A stretch of DNA of 31,941 bases from Pelargonium nanum (lineage: Eukaryota; Streptophyta; Magnoliopsida; Geraniales; Geraniaceae). The position numbers were made by a program, and so were the translations under genes. Position 1 is the first letter of the stretch. Every line of letters begins with the position of its first letter. The notes under the pieces are model-generated. The model worked only from the letters and a program-made list of their open reading frames with translations, made no database searches and was not told the DNA's origin. Location of the stretch: the NCBI GenBank assembly GCA_036897485.1, contig JAYMTF010000666.1, forward strand, positions 1 through 31,941, given 5' to 3'. Below, piece after piece: positions 10,323 through 20,700 of this stretch.

Positions 10323-11120
10323 AATAACGTAGAATTTAAAATTAGGTAAATATTTAAAAGCCAAAACTATTGGCGGATTAACAATTAAAATAAAAATATG
10401 TAAGTTTCTAGAACATCCACGATTTTAACTGAATAATATAATTTTGAGAATTCGCATAAACATGCATATTTATTGGACCCAGTAATTATTTTTCTAATAT
10501 TTTTCTTAATCGGTCGATTATCAGCAATTACAACTTGGATAATTCGTAATCGGTTCAATTATCTGCCCATCTTTACAGGAAAATTATCTCCGGTCTGATT
10601 CGGCCTTAAACCAATGCCCATAAATATTTCTCTAATGTAATCTTTTTTTTTGAAGAATTCTCTAATGTAATCTTAATTATCAATAAAAGTGCATCAATAA
10701 TCTTCCTCTATTATTTGATTTGCTAAATTATTACATTCCTTTTAATTTGTAATTTTATTCCTTACATTTTATTCCCTTTCTTTACACCTTCATTTTTTTT
10801 ATTTATAAAATGACATTTTTGGAATAAAGAACTTTTCTCTTTTATCATATTTGTTTAAATATACCTATATTTGGAGGCAATGAAATTAATACCATAGAAG
10901 GAGATGGTATTTTTATTCTTTTTCTTTGCACTGATGTTGAAAGTAGACTTTTAAAATTTCATAAAAGTATTTTTATAAGAAAATTGATGGTGTTTCGTAT
11001 TTATTTTTCTTATTACATTGGATTTGATTGATCCGTAGTTGAACCATAATTTATTTAAGCCGATTTGGACCATAAATATAATGAAGTTAAATCTTTTATT
11101 TGAATTTTGAATTTATATTT
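10323..11120. other. AT-rich spacer
   Basis: There is no gene that I can support. A small duplication, CTCTAATGTAATCTT, occurs twice around 10632-10674 separated by a T-rich tract. The rest is AT-rich with no clear coding signal on either strand. Confidence 0.5.
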
Positions 11121-11411
11121 ACATTAAAGCCTGACATTTTCTTTTGAATAATTCTATTTCATTACTTGTATTACATTTTCAGCTAAATTTGATAAAATTT
11201 ATCCACATATATTAATAATAGAAAACAAAAGAATATTAAAAGTACTAATTACAAATATTAGGGAAAAATTAACTTTTTGTACAAGTACAAATGACAGTAA
11301 ACAACTAATTAATTAGAATAGATTCTATGACACTCCACGAGTAATTGATAAAACATAAATCGTCATCGATACTTCAGCTATTCTACTATCAAATGAGTTT
11401 TCCCACAACAT

Positions 11412-11417
11412 TTTATT
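11412..11417 (-). terminator. Polyadenylation signal downstream of copy 2
   Basis: AATAAA on the minus strand lies 147 nt after the copy 2 stop codon, within the block AATAAAATGTT that is shared with copy 3. Confidence 0.45.
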
Positions 11418-11563
11418 CGTATTGCTCTAAATCTAACACTATTTTCTATATTAAAATCAGATGAATCTAAAAGCTCTTCTCAACGGCCGCAATGTTCGAC
11501 GCCATATACACCTCTAAGTCTGGTGGAGCTCTCTCTTTCTCTTCCACCGGTGGAAAGATGAGA

Positions 11564-11818
11564 CTATCGGTACTCCGAAGTTTCCTCCCCAAATACCGAA
11601 AGACGGGATAAGGTCTTAATTTCATGTAGCAGATAAAAGATCAAATAATTTTAGAATTGTCATTTTTTTTAATAACAATCATACCGAAAATCTAATTGAT
11701 TAATTTAGATTTGACTCGAATATACTTAAATTTCAAATCAAGTTCAAGATTGACGTTGAAGAAGAGAAAACAAAACTTCATTAAAATTACCTTTCTGAAT
11801 CTTTCCCATGCAATCCAT
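11564..11818 (-). pseudogene. Short gene, family copy 2, splice acceptor lost
   Basis: Exon 1 (11791-11818) is intact: MDCMGKIQK with donor AAAG|GTAATTT. The exon 2 end is also kept (FYLLHEIK ... FGEETSEYR, stop at 11564-11566). The acceptor used in copies 1 and 3 (TAG|AA) reads TAAAA here, near 11652, and a few bases are missing just after it. Without that acceptor the exons cannot be joined as in the other copies. The next AG downstream (AAATTAAG) would change frame. It is therefore a probable pseudogene, or it has a different product. Its TATA box, upstream box and AATAAA are all kept, so it may still be transcribed. Confidence 0.45.
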
Positions 11819-11937
11819 TTTCAGGAACTCTTGATTTTTTGTTTGTGTATAGGCCTCTATTTTTGTTGCGATCTTTACTTTACCAACACTAAATATTGAA
11901 AATTTGTGTGTGCGATATTGGAGGTGTTTGAGGTCGA

Positions 11938-12037
11938 ATTTATAGAAACGGAGACAAGGAATATATATGGCGACATATGTGAAATGTTAGTGACATATGT
12001 TTTAATCTGTGGGCGGTAAAACCAGCTGCGCGCACAC
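11938..12037 (-). promoter_or_regulatory. Promoter of short gene copy 2
   Basis: TATAAAT (11938-11944, minus strand) is followed by CGACCTCAAACACC, as in copies 1 and 3. The upstream box TGTGTGCGCGCAGC then TGGTTTTACCGCC (12014-12037) lies about 70 bp before it. Confidence 0.5.
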
Positions 12038-12551
12038 AGAAACTCTTGAGGGCTCAAAATTAGGTGATTTGTCCATAAAACCGCGCCACCGCGATAAAGC
12101 TTCAAAATTATGATATATTTCATAGTATTGATGAAAAGAAAATTAAACTCAACAATTTTCCACTCATTATTTATATAAAAAAAATCAATTAAAATTACGT
12201 AGTTTTGATATATACATTAAAATCTGACTATTTCTTCCCTATAATTGTCTCATTACTTGTGATACATTTTCATCTGAATTTGAATAATCATTTCAATTTC
12301 ACAATATTTCACCCATTGAATGAACAAAGCCTTAAAATATTATCTACATATAGTAGTAATAGATAGCAAAAGAATATTACAAGTACTAAATACAAAGATT
12401 AGGGAAAAAAAATTCATTTCTACAAAAGTACAAGTAATATTAAATAACTAATTAGAATAGATTCTACGACATTTTACTTATAATTAATAAAATTGAAACC
12501 ATCATCGCAAAATCCAACCCTTCTACTCCCGATCGGGCTTCTCCATAACAT

Positions 12552-12557
12552 TTTATT
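12552..12557 (-). terminator. Polyadenylation signal downstream of copy 3
   Basis: AATAAA on the minus strand lies 83 nt after the copy 3 stop codon, in the same AATAAAATGTT block found after copy 2. Confidence 0.5.
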
Positions 12558-12639
12558 TATACAGCTCCCCAACTAACCCTAGATCCCGTCTACGAAGTTC
12601 GACGGAGCTCGCTTTTTGTCCACCACCGGATAGATTAGA

Positions 12640-12937
12640 CTAGCGGTACTCCGAGGTTTCCTCCCCAAATATTTGACGGAGTGACGGAGGCTTAATTTCA
12701 TGTATAAGATAAAAGAAGACCAATTTAGATTCTAGGGCCATAATTGAAAAATAAATTATTTTGGAATTTACAATTATTACAAAAGTAATAGTAATAATCA
12801 TATTGAAGATCAAATTTATTAATTTTAATTGACGGCAAAAATCTCAAATTTCAAATCAAATCCAAAATTGGCGTGATAAAATAAAAACAAAGCTTAAAAG
12901 AAACATTACCTTTCTGTAGATTTCCCATGCAATCCAT
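12640..12937 (-). CDS. Unrecognised short gene, family copy 3 (39 aa)
   Basis: Exons are 12910-12937 and 12640-12731 (28 and 92 nt, identical to copy 1), encoding 39 residues: MDCMGNLQK, a split Glu codon, SKLVFFYLIHEIK, a variable stretch, then FGEETSEYR and TAG. In this copy an in-frame TAG lies three codons before the ATG, so the ATG at 12937 is the first possible start of this frame. Donor AAAG|GTAATG and acceptor CCCTAG are good. Differences between copies in the last exon are largely silent or conservative at the ends (ACC/ACT for Thr, CGA/CGC for Arg) and concentrated in the middle. A TATA box and an AATAAA flank it at sensible distances. It is the most complete copy. The function is unknown. 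Confidence 0.5.
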
Positions 12938-13049
12938 TTTCAGGAACTATTGATTTTGTTTGTGTAAGCCTCTATTTTTGTTGCGATCTTTACTTCACCG
13001 ACACCATATATTGAACTTTGTGTTAGATTCTAGAGATGGTTGAGGTCGA

Positions 13050-13149
13050 ATTTATATAATCGTAGGCAAAGAATAAATGACGGTAGATTTGAAATGTTAG
13101 TGATAAACGATTTGAAACTGTCGGTAGTAAAACCAGGTACGCGCACACA
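13050..13149 (-). promoter_or_regulatory. Promoter of short gene copy 3
   Basis: TATATAAAT (13050-13058, minus strand) lies about 115 bp before the ATG. The box TGTGTGCGCGTACC then TGGTTTTACTACC (13124-13149) is about 70 bp upstream, the same spacing as in the other two copies. Confidence 0.5.
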
Positions 13150-13379
13150 GATATCTTTTGATTCAAATTTCGATAAAAATTAACCATTGGCGGATAAATG
13201 ATCAATAAGATATGTGTAAGTTTCTAGAACGTGTTAAGTGGCTCAACTTTTGTATATGATTAAATATCAAAAATGCACGTATCAAATGAACTCACTCGAC
13301 CTATGAACCACTCATTTAGAAGTAATAAATTAAAAATTATGTAACCGATTTATTATGAAAAAAATAAAATATGATATGG

Positions 13380-13687
13380 GCGGCCTGGATTACCTCGGAA
13401 ACCCAAATCTCATCCTGCAATCAGGACCGTCCAAGTTGTGCTAATGAGATTCATTGAAGTGCACTGTGTGGCGTGTTGGAGGGGGTCCACTCAGAGAAAG
13501 ACTGGACCCCCTTTACCTTGACATGACTTTTTACTCTCTGAGGCTCGCTAATGATCTCGATGCGTTTGTTGAGTTAAAGGTGAAGGAGATCAAGAACGGA
13601 CAGTGGGAGATATTTTCGATATTCGGATACTTTGATTAGGCTATTGTTATCGGAGAGGGACCTATTGAGAACCTCTATGATCATGAT
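13380..13687 (+). pseudogene. Broken light-harvesting chlorophyll a/b protein (Lhcb) fragment
   Basis: The translation begins GLDYLGNPNL, the LHCII sequence before helix A's partner region. After a damaged stretch with stops near 13440 it resumes with [14 protein letters not shown], then [26 protein letters not shown], a TAG, and AIVIGEGPIENLYDH. These blocks follow the order of Lhcb1/Lhcb2: the GNP..HAQ region, RVGGGPLGE, DPLYPGG, and the third helix [24 protein letters not shown]. The chlorophyll-binding RLAMF has become QWEIF. It covers roughly the C-terminal half, with at least one frameshift and three stops, and lacks both the transit peptide and the C-terminus. It is an old fragment of an intron-poor gene or a retrocopy. 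Confidence 0.85.
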
Positions 13688-14036
13688 ATTAATTAAGATA
13701 AAATTCCACTAAAATTCCTCCTAAAACATTGCATAATATCAAGTATTTTTAAGAGTATTGTTGTCAATTGACATGTCGTTGTTGGTCATCGTTGATTGAC
13801 TTTGACCAGGTTTTAAAGTTAAGCCAACATGTCACATCCATAATTAACAATAATTATCCACAAATCACCTATTTTTCATTAAAACAATTGAACTAAAATC
13901 CTGAATAAATTATTTTAAAAATATATCAGTTGAGTATGATTCAATGAACATACATGAAATCATATAATATAAGCTGTAACACAATTTTATTTTGAATTTT
14001 TTTTAAGAATACAATTTTGGATATTAAAATACAAGT
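13688..14036. other. AT-rich spacer
   Basis: I see no gene or structured element here. It holds low-complexity A/T tracts between the Lhcb relic and the element cluster. Confidence 0.5.
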
Positions 14037-14585
14037 AGAGTTGACATTTAAATTTGAATCCGTACACTCGAACCCCACTCATGTTTGTTGGTCACGAGTC
14101 AGGACCCATAAATGAGTTTGAAAAAATTATGGTCAGATTTATCTTGAGAAAATAACGAGTGAGATAAAGTACATCCACACACATTCGCACGTTTTCAGCA
14201 AAGCTCGAACTGACCAACTACGCAGTGTGCAACACGAACATACTCTAACCACTTTCAAATGAACTTCATATTAGACAATTTCAATTCAGAACGTATAAAA
14301 GTCGATACAAAACTCAAATAGTCACCTCTTGATACAACGCGCCCAAAGCCCGCAACCCGAATGAACCCTAACCTTTTTGTAATAAAAAATTTGTGTTAAA
14401 TATTTTCACCCGAACACAAAAAGAGATCCAAAACTCGAATTGTCGCATCTATCGGAATTAGAATTCAAAAACACAAATGGTCGCCTCTATCGAAACAAAC
14501 CCTAACTTCTCTTAAATCAAATTTGGTTTAGAAATTTTCACCCGAACATGAAAAAGAAAGTGATCTAAAACTCGAATTGTTAGCT
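14037..14585. mobile_element. Cluster of TAGAG-type element ends
   Basis: The left end is TAGAGTTGACATTT at 14037. The right part holds three or four successive variants of an AACTCGAATTGT(C/T)(G/A)(C/G)-type terminus: near 14319 (ACTCAAATAGTCACCTCT), 14433 (ACTCGAATTGTCGCATCTA), 14474 (ACAAATGGTCGCCTCTA) and 14570 (ACTCGAATTGTTAGCTCTA). The last is a clean reverse complement of the family terminus. This suggests nested or repeatedly inserted copies. No clear target-site duplication was found. The spacer ends close to the glutathione synthetase 5' region. Confidence 0.4.
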
Positions 14586-14703
14586 CTACTACAATTGGTA
14601 TACAAAAACACTAGTGGCATCAAAAAATAATGTTTGTTTGGTTGAAGAAGCTGCAGGTATTCCACCTTTGTATAAAGGACGAGACGGCCACGAAAAAGGA
14701 ACG

Positions 14704-17700
14704 ATGAAAATGGGCGTTACTGGGTGTTCCTCACATTCCTCGCTTTATCTTCCAAGTAAAGTCCAAACCCATTTCTCTACCTCTCCTTTCTCTTCCGAAT
14801 CGAAATCAAAATCGAATCTTTCTTCTTTCAGAGTCGGTTTCGTCCATAAGAAGCAGACCCAATTCGTGATGATCCAACAGCAACATCAACACTCGGTCCC
14901 TACGGCACTTTCAGTTTTGCCTCTCAAGTCCGAGAAAGTTGGAGAAGAGATGGACAGAGTGTCTGATATTCACTGTGCTATTGACGAGGAATTGCTTCAG
15001 AAAATGGTTTATGATGCTCTTGTTTGGAGCTCTCTTCATGGGCTTGTTGTTGGTGACAGGTCTTCTAAGGTCAGTCACTCAGTTAGTTCACTTGATTGAA
15101 CATAAATTTCGTCTAAGTTAATCGTTCTGCAATCATTTTTTTTTTGAATTTGATAGAATGCTGATATGATTCTAATGGTTCTATTGGTTTTTGGGGTTTT
15201 GGGTTCATGGTTTGTTTTGATCATTTTTACTCATTTTTGGGATTGTTTGTATTCTCTGTTGAGTTACTAGAAAATGTGATGTATTTGTGAGGTTTTGCTA
15301 ATAGTAGTTTCGAAAAAACTTGCTTGGATTAGGAATGAATTGTTGAGCAGCTACCAAAGGAGACAAGTGGGATCTTAAAACAATTTTGATTGAACTGGAA
15401 GAACATAAATTTGTTCTTAGATTATGGTCATTGTTATGGTTATGCAACCATTATTTTGTTTTTATTTTTTGTTTTTTTGGAATTTGAATTTAATAGAATG
15501 CTGATATGTTTCTGATGTTTTTTTATTAATCATTTTAGTTGTTTATGGGATTGTTTGCGTTCTCTACTGGGTTACTGGAAACATTTTTGATAAGATATAA
15601 AAGGTGATGTTTTTAGTTTGCTTGGTACAGTTACCAGAAAATCACTATTTAAGTAGCAAACTGCGTTTCGAACCAGACATTCCAAAACACGCAACACTAG
15701 ATTATAAGGGTCCACTTGTAGACCTCTAAGGTTAAGACTAGTACATATATATTGAATTTGCTTTGGTCAACTAATAGTATAAGAAATATTTTACAAGAAA
15801 ATTTTTCCATGTTTCGGATTAAAAAAATTCATTTTGAAGCAGCTTATTCATCCTACCGTTCTGCGTCCCGGTTTTTGTTCTGCATACCAAAGCATTCCAC
15901 TATCCATGTAACTAGTTGGGTATTTATGAAGTTTTGCCAATAATAAAAAGAAGAGCTTGATTGGGTTAGGAATGGATTCTTTAGCTGCTACCATAGAGAA
16001 CTGATTGCGTAACAATTTAGTATACTAGTCTTAAGGATAGCCAATGTGACTGTAGTATGAGTTAAGTTGGACTTTTAAACTGCTGAGAAATGTTTCTTGT
16101 TCGGTTTGTTTTTTCTTCTGCTCATGGGGACCTGAAACTTGTGAGATGATCCTCATTTTCCCCCTGATACTGTTGATGTGGCATTTAAGCTACTTAAGTT
16201 TCAAGATTCCCCGACAATGGATATTTTTTCCGGGGTTTTCTCTGGAGTGTGTTGTCTCACTTGTTTAATTAATTCTTGCATTTTTTTAATTTCTTTGTTG
16301 CTTCGACTTTTGTTCTGTGGCCTTTTCAAGTCTTACTGTGTTGGTTTTTGTCCTGCATGGCCTTTTTCTTCAGTAGCGTTGTTTATGTATTGAGAAAAAC
16401 AAAGAATCATACCTGCACGTGATTTTCATGTTGGGGTGTATTGAACTGCAGAGATCAGGAACAGTTCCTGGGGTTGGCATGGTTCATGCCCCGTTTTCTC
16501 TATTACCTGTGCCATTACCAGAAAACATATGGAAGGAAGCATGTGAGCTAGCACCCATTTTCAACGAGCTTGTAGATCGCGTGAGTTTAGATGGCAAATT
16601 CTTGCAAGATTCACTCTCAAGGTTCTCTCTCTCTCTCTCTCTCCTTCACCACTTATCATTCATGTATTTGGTTATGTTTTGGTGTCTATCTGTAAAATTT
16701 GTTATAACAACAGGATTTTGGCAATTCAAATACGTAACAACAGGATGGTGCTTTTTCAAGCATAGGCTAATTTTTACTTCCTCACCATATCAATCTATAT
16801 CCTTTCTAGTTGTCTGCTCAATGTAGTTGACTTGTAGCACATTTAGAGCCAAGATCCTATTGTTTTTGTGTACTCATGCTATAAAAGATCTTCATTTCCC
16901 TACTTGAATTCGGACAGCAGATAAACTGCCTTACGCATTTAAAGTTTACCATGTATTCTAATCTCTTAAGCATTTACTTTATAGATATGATGTTTCGGAG
17001 AACTGTGTCTTCTTGTCATGCATTTCTTCCATAAACTCAAAATCTAGTTTACGGGCAGCCCAATTCAGATCAATACTTGAATCACTTTTATTGTTCAACT
17101 AGCCAATCATTATGCTACTCTATCAAGTGTAGCATGTTGCTCGTGCTTTTCTATGGGATCTACAATTCTACAGATACTTCCTTTGCACGTGCTATTTCTT
17201 TCTCTGCCTTTCTACATGGTTTATTCTATTTTTGGTCCCTTTTGCTCTGTTAGACTTCAAATTTGTTTCCATTTATACTCTGTTTGATTCTTCTTATCTT
17301 TAAATTGCAGAACTAAGAAGGTGGACGCTTTCACATCTAGACTCTTAGATATTCATTCCAAGATGCTAGAAATGAACAAGAAAGAGGTAATTGCACGTTT
17401 CTTTCACATTTGAAGGTCAAATTGTTATGGAAGAACCTTTTTGTTTCTTTTGTTATCTTCACTAGTAATTCTACTTTTGTCATCTTAAAGGTGTTTTCCA
17501 TTGGAATAATTGAATGAGCTTGTTATCCTTATATGTCTTAGCTGTTGTGAATATAAGACGTACTAGGCTCAATTTAACTATTACAAATGGAATCATTTCA
17601 TGATGCCAAAAGAAAATGCAAGTTCCCGTAACATTTTCGTTTTAATCCAGTTTGAGACACTAGATGTTTAGTCCCAGTTGGAACTATTGTTGGTGAAGAT

Positions 17701-20700
17701 AATTATCTTGTTTCGATTGTTGACACAGGAAATACGCTTGGGTTTACATCGCTCAGATTATATGCTTGATGAACAAACTAAATCTCTTCTCCAAATAGAA
17801 ATGAACACTATTTCATCTTCTTTTCCAGGCCTAAGTTGTCTTGTCAGCAAGCTACACAGGTCAACTTATTTACATAGGCTTTCTTTTCAGTTATGAAGTG
17901 GCTGCAAATTTTATTCTCATGACATATAAACAAAAATACCCACAAATTATAAGTTACTGGCTTCAAGCTTATTAATTTTTTTATAAAAAAAATTGTTATA
18001 TGTATTTGTATCATCTCTTAGATTTGGCTAGCATAGTTGTACCTCGATCAATGAGTAACATGTATGGCCACCCGACTTCTATGAGCCTGTGTAATATTTA
18101 TATGACAATAAGTAGAGCTGACAATTCGGATTTTGGGTCGGGTTTAGGTAGAAAAGACCTAACCTGAACCCCTGGCCGCAAAAGGTTCAGGTTCCACATT
18201 GAAAATGTGCAGGTTTCCCGACCCGATTCGTGTTTGCCATGGTAAACCCGACCTCGAAACAGTTGGGTATATTTTATATGACCCGAGGGTGTCCGCGGGG
18301 TCGAGTCCAAATGGTCACCTCTAACAATAAGGTGTAGTGGAACCGTGATGTATGTCGGACTTTCCATGTGCAATAAAGAGCTTTTTATATAGTTTGAAGC
18401 ATTGTTAACAAAACTCCGAGCAATACTAACCTTCATTGTCACCATGCAGGAGCTTACTTAATAGCTACGGAGAACAACTTGGTTTGGATTCCAAAAGGGT
18501 CCCCGGCAACGATGCTGTAAATCAGTTTTCGCATGCATTGGCTAAAGCTTGGAATGAATACAATAATCCAAGGCAAGCCTTTGACATAATCAATAATTTA
18601 TCTTTGTTTTTCTGTTGTTTATTTCAGCGAATTCAATGGAGTTTAGCTTAACTTTGAGTTTCTTCTTACAGGGCTGTGGTTATGTTTGTAGTTCAACCCG
18701 AAGAACGTAACATGTACGACCAACATTGGCTTTCGGCAGTATTGAAGGAAAAATATCCTCTCTTTTTTTGTAACATGTTCCAATATATGAAGGTCTAGTA
18801 ATATAATATATCTGCATTATTGTAGGAATTCGAATTGAGCATGTTGTGAAGATATGACAATTTGGACCCGAACACTGGGCACTCGAAATCTGATCCACAT
18901 TTTTGGGTCGGGTTGGGTTTACCATAGGAAAATGTAGATCGGGTCTGTTATGGGTTGGGTTCAGGTTAGGCCTTTCCAACCCAAGAAAACCTGACAGGAA
19001 CCCGTAACCCAAATTGCCAGCTCTAATGTGTCCTACATACATGAAAATGCATGCGTGTATGCGAATCCGTGTGCATGCACCTGTTCATACAGTATGGTGC
19101 AATTGAAATGTTCTATTTTTTGATTGAACAGATGTTGTAGAAAAGGTTTTAGTCAATGCCTGAATCTGTTCACCCCTGACACATTAGTTCTATTTTTATT
19201 TTGTTAGGAAGCACATTCCTTATGTTTCTTGTGCAAATGCTATTATTTCCACAGTTTGCTTCGAGTTGTGTTCCTTAGCTTTGTAACACACATAATATTA
19301 CAACTATTCGAAAAACACTGGGGGAAATCGATACAGATGGCAAGGTTCAACCAGACGGAACTCTTCTCGTGTATGTATTCTTATGCTATGAAAAATGATT
19401 TTCTTGTTCAAGATTTGTAGACCATGTTGTACATCTGACGAACATATAACATCATTCTATTTGCAGAGATGGTTGCCCGGTTTCAGTTGTTTATTTTAGA
19501 TCTGGGTACGCACCATCGGATTATCCTTCGGAAGCAGTAAGCAGTTCTGCTTCAGATTGCTTTATATGTTTTTAAGATGTTTCCTATAGAATTTAATATT
19601 AATTCTATAGATGGAGCTTCTGGTTCCATCAATGCATATCTCGAGTCGTTGAATGACAACTTTACATCTACCATGTAAATAGCGAGTGGTCAGCTAGTTA
19701 GTTAGCTTGGGGAGGAAAAAAAGGCGGGTCAGCTAAAATCACTTGTTTTCCGTTGATTAGATAGATTTGGTAGTTCTACACATTGACATGATTATGAATA
19801 TTTTTAAAATCGTCATTGAAATCTCGGCACGGGAAAATAGAAGCAATGTCTTGTCTTCTCATTCAGTTCATGTAGAGTTATAAATCAGGACCTACCGATC
19901 CCAAGTTCAATGGAGAACGTAAGTTGGAAATTTATAGTTTATGAAAGGTATCAAGCTTTTCCCAAGTTAATTTGCTTCGTGTACAAATCACCTGAGCTAT
20001 TTGTAGAACTTTCAGTGTGACACACCATACTGTTTTCAAGTGACCCGAACAGATAATTGGATCTCTGGCTATGATTCTCAGCATTGTTGCGCAATCATTT
20101 CTCTGTATTATTGTCAGGATATGATGTCTGTTATAAAACTCTTGAGTAATTCTTGTAACATTTTTAGGAATGGAGAGCAAGGCTACTTATGGAAGAGTCT
20201 TCTGCCATCAAATGCCCGTCAATATCGTATCACTTGGTGGGTACTAAGAAGATTCAACAAGAACTTGCAAAACCCAATGTACTTGAGAGGTAATATTTTC
20301 TTTAATGATTGATACTTCGTTAGTTATGCAAGTTATATTTAGTATATTTAAAACAATCCCCCGAAAGTTTGAAATACTGTGTTCACAAGATAGGAAGTGA
20401 ATTGGAGAATATACTATTGGTTATAAAGTTAGCGGATGTTGATCTAAGTCAGGGGTTTCGAGTTTGAGCCATTGTTTATGCGGAAAATATCCGAGGGAAG
20501 AGGTCCTTGTGTTTGTAGCGCAAGTGTTAGTCTTGGACTGCTTTTGGCTGTGTCTCTCACTGCCTTAAAATGCTAAACCGTGATCATAGAAATAGATGTC
20601 ATCCTATTCCCTTTTAAAGTTTCATCTTGATAAATGCTTTTCGTGCTATAGTTTATGCCGAGCGTGGTGTTCTCGATATTTGCTGAACGTCTTTTATTGT

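Larger units (their letters stand above)
11121..13230. repeat. Tandem segmental duplication of about 1.1 kb carrying short-gene copies 2 and 3
   Basis: Two adjacent segments share order and sequence. The first begins near 11121 (ACATTAAAGCCTGACATTTTC) and the second near 12214 (ACATTAAAATCTGACTATTTC). Both run through a shared AAAAGAATATTA block, a shared AACATTTTATT polyadenylation block, the short-gene exons, the TATA region and the GCGCACACA box. The start codons of copies 2 and 3 are 1119 bp apart. Copy 1, at 9.9-10.3 kb, is an older and more diverged duplicate. Confidence 0.8.

Noticed and set aside
11385-11620. Alternative frame of short-gene exon 2 reading MKLR...YLGRKLRST
   Set aside because: It is open in all three copies and shares LGRK(P/L)RST, but stops differ between copies and no splice phase links it to exon 1. 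The FGEETSEY frame has an identical stop and matching phase.
12525-12545. CCCGATCGGG palindrome
   Set aside because: A 10-bp palindrome of this kind is expected by chance and sits in a 3' flank with no other structure.
14614-14703. Upstream extension of glutathione synthetase exon 1
   Set aside because: The frame is open but contains no ATG before 14704, and the family start MGxxGCSS fits 14704 or 14710.
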